Shown here piece after piece: positions 51,156 to 57,095 of a stretch of 57,095 nucleotides of DNA. The stretch spans positions 1-57,095 of the forward strand of contig NKIY01000018.1 of the NCBI GenBank assembly GCA_002256345.1, written 5' to 3'. A model generated the notes under the pieces. That model saw nothing but the letters and a program-made list of their open reading frames with translations, was not told the DNA's origin and ran no database searches. The position numbers and the translations under genes are program-made. The stretch comes from Bradyrhizobiaceae bacterium PARB1. Lineage in GTDB: Bacteria; Pseudomonadota; Alphaproteobacteria; Rhizobiales; Xanthobacteraceae. The stretch's first letter is position 1; the number at the start of each line of letters is the position of its first letter.

Positions 51156-51632
51156 TCATCGACCCTCTCCGTGCTCACCGACCGACGATCGTAGCAACTG
51201 GGGGCGACGACGGTGATCAAGCTCCTTCGTTAACTGCGCGATGCGGTGCTCGGCCCTGTCGGCACGGCGTTCCGCTTCGGTCGCGCGCCGCAGGAGTCCG
51301 GCATTCTCGGTCGCGAGCTGGCGAAGCTGACCCTGCATAATATCGACGGCGATGCGTTGTTCGGCGGCCTTCTCGGCGACGGCGGCGATCCGATCAGGAG
51401 CCCGCCGCTGCTGACGGACGCGGATCAGCTCGTCGAGGATATCGCGGTGATTGGCGTAGATGGCATTACGTCCAACGCGCGCCTCCCTCGCGAGAGCTGC
51501 GACGGTCAATTGCCGTTCGATCATCGGAGACCCCACGGAGCTGCGGGCCAGGCGGTCGAGGGCAGCGCGCAGCTTCTCGGCTGTCGCTTGCACGCGCCGA
51601 TCAAGTGGGTTTGCGGCCGTCATCTTCGGCAT
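51156..51632 (-). CDS. DUF6262/TnpC-like protein of the recombinase module
   Basis: A 158-residue protein from ATG 51632 (AGGAGGAGCCC upstream). RQLTVAALAREARVGRNAIY is a TetR-like HTH, followed by a coiled coil (QLRQLATENAGLLRRATEAE, DRAEHRIAQLTKEL). This is the usual DUF6262 layout, and its place behind the recombinases matches Tn554 TnpC, which aids recombination or sets orientation. It overlaps the preceding recombinase gene by about 30 bases. Confidence 0.8.
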   Translation of the reverse strand: MPKMTAANPLDRRVQATAEKLRAALDRLARSSVGSPMIERQLTVAALAREARVGRNAIYANHRDILDELIRVRQQRRAPDRIAAVAEKAAEQRIAVDIMQGQLRQLATENAGLLRRATEAERRADRAEHRIAQLTKELDHRRRPQLLRSSVGEHGEGR

Positions 51633-53487
51633 GGGCTCCTCCTGTAGCGGAAAGATCGGAAAGGACACGCTCGCACTCGGCAATGCGCGTTCTGGCGAGA
51701 GCGATGCTCGATGCATCGAGTCGATCGTCGGCGACCAAAGCGATGTTGCGATCAAGGCGCGCTTGCCAGACCGGGCGGTGCCGCTCAGTGACTGCGAAGT
51801 TAGCGCAGCTCATGCAGGTGCTCTCGGTGCGCCACAGCGGGTTCGGACCGCGTTCGTCCCCCATGCAAGCGGCGGACTCGACGCGATAGACACAATACCC
51901 CCAGTCGCAGACGCCGAGCCGCATGCCGCTCTCCTCGATGAGGAAATCGACATAGCCGGCGAGTTCGCCGTCGCGGGTCCGGCCGCGGAAGCGCGACCGC
52001 GACGACAGCATGCGCCCCGCCTTGCCGCCAAGACGCGACGCGGTGAGCAACTCCTCGAGCGCAGATCGCGTCTCGTCGAGTGTTTGCGCATCGACGAGTT
52101 CGCCGAGATCAAAATCTGTTCCGACATAGGCGCTGTCGGTCATAATGCGGGTCACATGCCCGAAATGATGCTGCAAGGCATGAAGGCCGGTGCGGTCGCG
52201 CTTGCCGACGAAGCGGGCAAAGGTCTTACGGCCTTGGTGCGTGGTCAGACGCCAAGGCGTTCCATCGTCGTTGAGCGGCATGTCGATGAAAGCCGCAAAT
52301 CTCTCGTTCAGACGGATAACGAGAGAACTGCCCGTTGGGACCTCCGGCACGCGGCGATCGATGATGCCGTTCCCGGCGATGGAGAGCCACAGGTCCAACC
52401 GGCCGCTCTGAGCGCGCAAGGGTTCTGAGAGACGGCGCAAGACGTCGACGGCACGCAGAACGGGCGGCGGCGCTGGCCAGAGGTGCGGCACGCCGGCATC
52501 GTTGCCGGCGGTCTTGAATATCCGGCCGCGGAGATAAGCAAAGGCTTCCGTCTTATCTGCGGACGGATGCTCCTCGACGCAGTGAGCATTGAGCGTCAGA
52601 ATCTCCGAGGCTCTTGCGCCGACCAGATAGGCAATGGTGACGAAGCAAGCTTCCTGGATGCGATTGATCAGCCCGCGCAGGTGCCTCGTTCGCGTCAACG
52701 GCGGATGCCAGGGCACGTTCTCGCCCTCGATCGTGGAAAACCGAAATGAAGACACGAGTGCCCGGACGGCCTGCCGGTGAACGAAGAAGGAGCGACTTTG
52801 ATCATCCATGCGAAACGGCACGGCCTGGTCGCGTAGTGCGATCACGTCATCGGCCGGCTGTCCGATGAGTCGGATCGCGGCCGAGACGAGCGGCACGGCG
52901 ATGGCATCGGGCGTGAATGGCAGGCGCTGCACGGTATGGCGGCTGAATCCGGAATGAGCGCCTACGCGGTCTTCGTCGAACGGGTGCTCTGGTGGTGGGC
53001 ATGCGAGCTTGCGCCGTTGCTGGTAGAGGGCGAGCAAAAGGTTGGCGTAGTCGTGACGGGTCCCAGGTCTGATCAGCGCGCCATTGTGTCTTCGTCGCCC
53101 GGCAATGTCGTGCATGAACCGGGCGGCGGCATCGCGATCGAGGTCGCCGAAGCTGCGCATTGCTTGGCCAGCCATCCATCGGATCAGGATGCGGAGCTTG
53201 ACGGCCGCGGCAACAAGGGTTCTCGCGCGGGCGTGCCGCCTGCCTGGCGGCGGATCGAGGCGAAGCGACCACAAAAAGATGCGCGCATCTTCCAGCCAGC
53301 GGCCCCAACATGGGTCTGTGAAGCGGCTGCCGTCTGGCAGTTCGAAATCCCAATCGATCTGGAGCTGCGATCTCCGCAGGTCGGATCGCAGGCCATCGAG
53401 ATGCCATTGCGGGTCCGACCATAGCGACTCTGCCGAAACCTTCTGCGGCGGATCAACGTCATGCGTGGGATCAGCTTGGAGCAGCAT
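51601..53487 (-). CDS. tyrosine recombinase 3 of the trio (TnpB-like, 628 residues)
   Basis: Large site-specific integrase. Catalytic landmarks are R in LVGARASEIL, H-x-x-R in LTTHQGRKTFARF, H in LQHHFGHVTR and a Tyr in SAYVGTDF. After the catalytic domain a Cys-rich segment (CDWGYCVYRVESAAC, CMSCANF) resembles the zinc-binding tail of Tn554 TnpB. It starts three bases before the end of recombinase 2's region and is the last of the three. Confidence 0.9.
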   Translation of the reverse strand: MLLQADPTHDVDPPQKVSAESLWSDPQWHLDGLRSDLRRSQLQIDWDFELPDGSRFTDPCWGRWLEDARIFLWSLRLDPPPGRRHARARTLVAAAVKLRILIRWMAGQAMRSFGDLDRDAAARFMHDIAGRRRHNGALIRPGTRHDYANLLLALYQQRRKLACPPPEHPFDEDRVGAHSGFSRHTVQRLPFTPDAIAVPLVSAAIRLIGQPADDVIALRDQAVPFRMDDQSRSFFVHRQAVRALVSSFRFSTIEGENVPWHPPLTRTRHLRGLINRIQEACFVTIAYLVGARASEILTLNAHCVEEHPSADKTEAFAYLRGRIFKTAGNDAGVPHLWPAPPPVLRAVDVLRRLSEPLRAQSGRLDLWLSIAGNGIIDRRVPEVPTGSSLVIRLNERFAAFIDMPLNDDGTPWRLTTHQGRKTFARFVGKRDRTGLHALQHHFGHVTRIMTDSAYVGTDFDLGELVDAQTLDETRSALEELLTASRLGGKAGRMLSSRSRFRGRTRDGELAGYVDFLIEESGMRLGVCDWGYCVYRVESAACMGDERGPNPLWRTESTCMSCANFAVTERHRPVWQARLDRNIALVADDRLDASSIALARTRIAECERVLSDLSATGGAHAEDDGRKPT

Positions 53488-53489
53488 GA

Positions 53490-55316
53490 TTACTCCAGCT
53501 CCGGCAGGGCGGGCATGTCGTTGGCAAGCGCACGCGCGGCCTCATGCATCGCAGCCGGGAAATCCGGAAGGATGTCCTGGGTGAGAATCCGCCACGACGG
53601 CGCGTAGAGGAGATTCCACCGTTGGGGGTCGAGCCGGTTGCGGGCTTGTTCGAACCGATCGATGGCGGCGAGGATACGCGCCAGATGTTCAGGGTCGATC
53701 GGGATCACGAGACCGGGACACGCAAGGCATCCGCCAAAATGCGGGCACAGGCGCTCGGCGCCATCTCGACCAGGAATGACCGGCGCGAGACAATCATGGG
53801 CGAAGGAAGCGGTGCCACGACGTTGGCCAAGCCGCAACGGCGCGCCTATAGGCTTGTCCCCGCGCACCCATGCGATCATCAGGTCTTGCAAGCGAGCGAT
53901 CGTCTGGCGCTGTAAGCGTGTCGTCTCCTCGCTCTTGAGATACGTCTCGGTCGTCGCGGCGTTGGCGTGATTGAGGATCGATTGGGCCACGAGAATATCG
54001 CCGCCGGAGGCGCGATAGTGTTCGGTTGCGACAGTGCCGCGAAACAAAGCGGGCGCAAAGCCGGCGATCCGGGAACGCGTGCTGTCGGGATGTGCCGCGT
54101 TCCACTCATCGATGCGATGGTTGGCGCGCTTCGTGAATCGGAGGATAGCGCGCCTGAGGACGGAATGCTCGACCACCTCCGTGCGGCTACGAAGCGAATG
54201 GCGGGTGGACTCGGTATAGATGCTGCGCGTCAGAAATAGCCGATCCTGCTGCATGGGCGAAGCATCTGCAACAAGCGGTTCAGTCAGGGCCAGCATCATC
54301 GCGATCAGGTTCGGCGCGGCGTATCGTCGACGCCGATCGAACGAGCGGCGCTGCGCCTTCTGGAGACGCGCATTGGTCTTGGCCTTGTTCCAGTCGATGA
54401 TCACGCGATGCTCGTCGAGCGGATGCGGGATGAGACAGTCGCGACGGATATGACGCAGCGGATCGGGATTGGCGGCGGTCTGGATGGCGATCGCCAGAAA
54501 GAACGGAACGAGCGTATCGGTAGTGATGTGAAAATACTGCGTGATGGTGCGATAGCCGCCCCAAGACTTGACGAGCGTGGCGGACTTGATCCCGTGTTCT
54601 TCGAGAACAGCCCTGTCGGGCATGCGACCGTCCTCGATGCGGCTGATCCGCCAAATCCATCGATCGAGCCCCTGACCGCGCAGTATCTTGGGCGGAAGCT
54701 CGGTGCGCCGGATGACATCCTGCCCATGTTGAAACCGGGCCCAGACCTCGTCGATCTCCTCGTAGCAGGCGCTGAGGATCGCCTTGATCTGATCGGACGG
54801 CAGCCGCCGGCGCGGTTGCTGATGCATTCGCCTGCCGGGAAAGGGATTCCAGGGAATCTCAAGATCGCGTGCGAGCGTTCCAGGTCGATTGCGCTGGCAC
54901 CATGCGAGGAGCGGCCGAAATGTATTGAAGGCCGTGGCATGCGCACCGCGCGGCGCGCGGGAGGTCGACTGCGCCTTGAGCCAGAGCACGTAGCGGCCGA
55001 GCGCGGCGGTATCGACATCAGCCGCCGTCTTAATCGTCTCATCGTCGACAACGTAGCGGGCAAAGCGGAGGATCGCTGCCCAGGTCGTTCGGCGGGTCGT
55101 GGGCCTTTGGCCGACGCCATGCTCTCGGAAAGCCTGGACCATGAGCCCGCGCAGGTCGGCAGGCAGGCCGGAAAGCTGCTCGGGGTCGAACCGTTGGATT
55201 GGCCGACCTCCGGCATCGGTGAATATGACCTTATCGGTGATGAGGTCAGTTGCCGCATTGTCCGGCGCCGCAACCGTGATGCGCCGATTGATCGACTTCC
55301 TTTTACGCGCGGCCAT
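53490..55316 (-). CDS. tyrosine recombinase 2 of the trio (608 residues)
   Basis: Large integrase, start ATG 55316 (MAARKRKSINRR) overlapping the end of recombinase 1 by 14 bases. Catalytic landmarks in the C-terminal half include GFAPALFRGTVATEHYRASG, ILNHANAATTETYLKSE (His and Tyr) and an earlier HIRRDCLIPHP segment. A Cys cluster CPHFGGCLACPG follows. The Arg of the usual H-x-x-R is in LFRG, where the His is replaced by Ala-Leu, so its catalytic set is divergent. Confidence 0.87.
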   Translation of the reverse strand: MAARKRKSINRRITVAAPDNAATDLITDKVIFTDAGGRPIQRFDPEQLSGLPADLRGLMVQAFREHGVGQRPTTRRTTWAAILRFARYVVDDETIKTAADVDTAALGRYVLWLKAQSTSRAPRGAHATAFNTFRPLLAWCQRNRPGTLARDLEIPWNPFPGRRMHQQPRRRLPSDQIKAILSACYEEIDEVWARFQHGQDVIRRTELPPKILRGQGLDRWIWRISRIEDGRMPDRAVLEEHGIKSATLVKSWGGYRTITQYFHITTDTLVPFFLAIAIQTAANPDPLRHIRRDCLIPHPLDEHRVIIDWNKAKTNARLQKAQRRSFDRRRRYAAPNLIAMMLALTEPLVADASPMQQDRLFLTRSIYTESTRHSLRSRTEVVEHSVLRRAILRFTKRANHRIDEWNAAHPDSTRSRIAGFAPALFRGTVATEHYRASGGDILVAQSILNHANAATTETYLKSEETTRLQRQTIARLQDLMIAWVRGDKPIGAPLRLGQRRGTASFAHDCLAPVIPGRDGAERLCPHFGGCLACPGLVIPIDPEHLARILAAIDRFEQARNRLDPQRWNLLYAPSWRILTQDILPDFPAAMHEAARALANDMPALPELE

Positions 55317-56463
55317 GAGGCACCAACTCGCCGTAAAGATAGGCCAGGCTCTCGGCGAGCGTGTCGGCATGAAGTTCGACGCAGCGCAGATAGATTGCCG
55401 TTGACTGAATCGAGGCGTGTCCGAGCAGGACCTGCACAATCTTCAGCGGATTGAGATCTGGTGTTGTCGCCGCCTGCTTCTGCAGGCGCACGAGCATGGT
55501 CATCGCAAATGTATGGCGCAACCAATGGCCCGATCCTGTCAGCCCTGCCGCCTGAAAGGCCGTGCTGAACGCAGCGGAGAACCTCGCTCTCGACACGGGA
55601 TCGCCGTTGCTGTTGAGGAACAGCGCTGATGACGGCCGATAACCGGGGCGGGTTCTGCGTCGGAGCTTCACCAGCGCCGCACGCTGTTCTCCTGCATACC
55701 AGTGGGTTCGGTCGATCAGCCGCAGCGGCGGATAGACGGTGCGCGGCCGGTCGCCCTTGGTCACGGTCAGCGGCATTCCGACGAGTGGGTCCACGTCGAT
55801 GTCCACGTGAGCAACATCCGGCACCTGATGGAGCTGCAAGCCGCATAGTTCCTTGCGGCGCATGCCCGTGGCCAAAGCCCATTCGGCGATCAGGTCATAG
55901 GGCGACGAAAGATGCTGAAAAAGCGATTGGAGTTGATCGACGCGCAGCGGTCGCGGCAGACGTTCAACCTCCGAAACCGTCAGAGTGTTCGCCATCACGG
56001 TCGCAGGCCGATGATGCAAATGCGCCAGCATGCCCTGACGACGCACTGAGCGGAGCGACACCTCAACGTAGTCGAAGGGCAATGCTTCGATCAGACCGCG
56101 TCGATGCGCCCATGTATAAAAGCGGCAGACCGTCCGGATACGATCGTTCACGGTGGACCGGGCATAAGGTCGCCCGGTATGAGGGCTCGGCGTTGCCAGC
56201 ATCCGATTCCGGTAGCCGGCGATCGTTCCCTCATCGGCGAGGCGCCAGTCCAGCTCGCTCTGCTCCAGGCTGTCGAACCAGTCATGCAGGTGCTCGCTAT
56301 ACGTCCTCAGCGTCTCCATCGCATGCGAGCGGCCGGGAATGGTGGCGAGTTCGATCAGGTAGCCGAAGGCAGGTTCGACAATCGACATCTGCGCGTCGAG
56401 CAAGATGGGGAAGCCTGCCGGAATCCCTTCAACACCGGGCACTGCCCGTACAATCGAAACCAT
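55303..56463 (-). CDS. tyrosine recombinase 1 of the trio (TnpA-like, 386 residues)
   Basis: XerD/TnpA-type integrase. An N-terminal SAM-like DNA-binding domain (TLRTYSEHLHDWFDSLEQSE) is followed by a complete catalytic set: R in ATGMRRKELCGL, H-x-x-R in GHWLRHTFAMTML, H in LLGHASIQSTAIY and Tyr in YLRCVE. First gene of the leftward recombinase operon. The 343 bases between its start and the element end (56806) should hold the promoter and recombination site. Confidence 0.92.
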   Translation of the reverse strand: MVSIVRAVPGVEGIPAGFPILLDAQMSIVEPAFGYLIELATIPGRSHAMETLRTYSEHLHDWFDSLEQSELDWRLADEGTIAGYRNRMLATPSPHTGRPYARSTVNDRIRTVCRFYTWAHRRGLIEALPFDYVEVSLRSVRRQGMLAHLHHRPATVMANTLTVSEVERLPRPLRVDQLQSLFQHLSSPYDLIAEWALATGMRRKELCGLQLHQVPDVAHVDIDVDPLVGMPLTVTKGDRPRTVYPPLRLIDRTHWYAGEQRAALVKLRRRTRPGYRPSSALFLNSNGDPVSRARFSAAFSTAFQAAGLTGSGHWLRHTFAMTMLVRLQKQAATTPDLNPLKIVQVLLGHASIQSTAIYLRCVELHADTLAESLAYLYGELVPHGRA

Positions 56464-56798
56464 CCTGCTCTCCGGTGACGAAGCACCCGGAGGTGCAAGA
56501 GGACATCGACATCGCCCAAGTGCTTACCGTGTCGATGAAACTGACAGATGACAGCACGCGAATAAAAGATACACGGAGCGCCTTCGGCGCGAGTCTTCCT
56601 TGAGATGCGAGGGGTTCCCCTCGCGCTCTCCCGTTCGCCACGTGGCAGAGGTGCAGGACTTCGCCTGCACCCCTTCAAATAGCTTGTCGTGTCGCCGCCG
56701 CGTCAAGCGTTGTCCTCGCTACGCTGCGGGAACGCTTGACTCGGACGTCTGCGTGCCAGGCTCTCAGGCAATGCCGCTAAAGGACACTTCTCAGCACA
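56464..56798. other. element end region without a gene
   Basis: Between recombinase 1 and the right inverted repeat. AAGGACACTT near 56780-56790 mirrors the GTCCTT block inside the left end. No convincing open frame. Confidence 0.45.
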
Positions 56799-56806
56799 TG
56801 ACCTAA
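56799..56806. repeat. terminal inverted repeat, right
   Basis: TGACCTAA, exact reverse complement of the left end TTAGGTCA at 50244-50251. Confidence 0.85.
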
Positions 56807-56845
56807 GTCGTTGCCGGACTTCTTGAAGGTGCCGATGGTCGCCAT
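56807..56845 (-). pseudogene. DUF736 gene, 5' part (first 13 codons)
   Basis: ATG 56845 encodes MATIGTFKKSGND, the canonical DUF736 beginning, then is cut at 56807 by the element. The rest of the gene lies at 50243-49962 and joins in frame. Confidence 0.9.
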
Positions 56846-57060
56846 GGTAGTTCTCCGTTCTTCTCTGCCTCGAGCCCGCACCATTGCGGCCTCGATGGCG
56901 ATCGGCAGGCCGGAGGCGATCGACGCGGCATCGCTTGCGACCGCAGCGCAGCGGAGGATGGCGCCAGAGCGACTTTCTTGAATATGTGGACGCCCTTCCC
57001 TCGGCCCAATTCAGGCCGAGCATAGATATTGAAGACAGGCTCACTCGAAAGGGACCGCAT

Positions 57061-57095
57061 ATGTCGCTGACAATCGGACTGGATATCGCGAAACA
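57061..57095 (+). CDS. start of an IS110/IS1111-type transposase (runs off the window)
   Basis: ATG 57061 begins MSLTIGLDIAK, which resembles the N-terminal DEDD strand (GLDxAK) of IS110-family transposases. Only 11 codons are visible. Confidence 0.55.
   Translation, partial: MSLTIGLDIAK

Larger units (their letters stand above)
50244..56806 (-). mobile_element. recombinase-trio transposon (Tn554/RIT-like) inserted in a DUF736 gene
   Basis: The 6,563-bp element is bounded by inverted ends TTAGGTCA (50244-50251) and TGACCTAA (56799-56806). It carries three different tyrosine recombinase genes with overlapping or nearly touching ends, a DUF6262-like small gene in the position of Tn554 tnpC, and a complete DUF736 gene. 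Reading on the minus strand, the target bases are AACGAC before the element and AACGGC after it. Such a near-identical 6-base pair is expected of the unequal coupling sequences of tyrosine-recombinase transposition, not of a DDE target duplication. Confidence 0.83.

Noticed and set aside
54401-55882. Leftward open frame of about 490 codons overlapping recombinases 1 and 2
   Set aside because: An out-of-frame reading of the recombinase genes, dominated by Ser/Arg; the motifs lie in the other frames.
50244-56806. Calling the recombinase element a standard RIT element
   Set aside because: RIT recombinases are shorter and lack a DUF6262 gene as far as I know; the sizes 386, 608 and 628 residues plus the small partner resemble Tn554 more, so I use a combined description.

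Overview
The window looks like GC-rich alphaproteobacterial DNA of the Bradyrhizobium/Rhodopseudomonas/Nitrobacter/Afipia kind. It carries a rhizobial-type repABC replication operon with two parS palindromes, a second RepC replicon and a relaxase, so it is most simply a stretch of a large mosaic plasmid. A plasmid integrated in a chromosome cannot be excluded. No rRNA, tRNA or CRISPR array was seen. Assignments come from reading protein motifs and DNA symmetry by eye; no database search was run.

Layout. (1) 1-12.9 kb: an acyl-CoA catabolic block. A branched-chain-type ABC importer (livF, a livM-livG fusion, livH, livK) and an enoyl-CoA hydratase read leftward. A thiolase-like protein, DUF35 partner, MaoC-type hydratase, acyl-CoA dehydrogenase, class III CoA-transferase and a second crotonase read rightward. 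The second crotonase carries an in-frame amber codon, and the following Bug-type binding protein is frameshifted. (2) 13-20 kb: a scrapyard of truncated genes (LysR, DUF736, higB, IS256- and IS1182-type transposases, RND pump, response regulator). Inside it sit an intact methionine gamma-lyase/PhyH-dioxygenase/Lrp cluster and a LuxR-type quorum-sensing receptor with no synthase in view. (3) 20.98-23.68 kb: an IS66 element with matching ends and an exact 8-bp target duplication. Its tnpA/tnpB part is replaced by a piece of an IS256 transposase. (4) 23.7-31 kb: mobilization genes (relaxase, MobC-like), ParA with a small partner, a first RepC with a predicted antisense RNA, two XRE regulators and SSB. 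An 18-bp motif recurs in three promoters of this block. (5) 31.6-40.3 kb: repABC with counter-transcribed RNA and two parS sites, a tyrosine recombinase operon with a VapC/Phd-type pair, and an RHE_PE00001-type plasmid protein. (6) 40.5-49.6 kb: a defence-like island. Its core is a five-gene, stop/start-overlapping operon: metallophosphoesterase with a helical adaptor tail, GASH-type helical protein, two different P-loop GTPases and a GAP1-type giant protein. PrlF-YhaV toxin-antitoxin and an AbiU2/HEPN-like protein follow. (7) 49.6-57.1 kb: a DUF4326 pseudogene and a DUF736 gene cut in two by a 6,563-bp element. The element encodes three tyrosine recombinases and a DUF6262-like protein, carries its own DUF736 gene, and ends in 8-bp inverted repeats.

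Main points: the five-gene GTPase conflict system; the recombinase-trio element, whose removal restores the DUF736 frame exactly; and two RepC replicons, each with its own antisense-RNA signature, suggesting a plasmid cointegrate.
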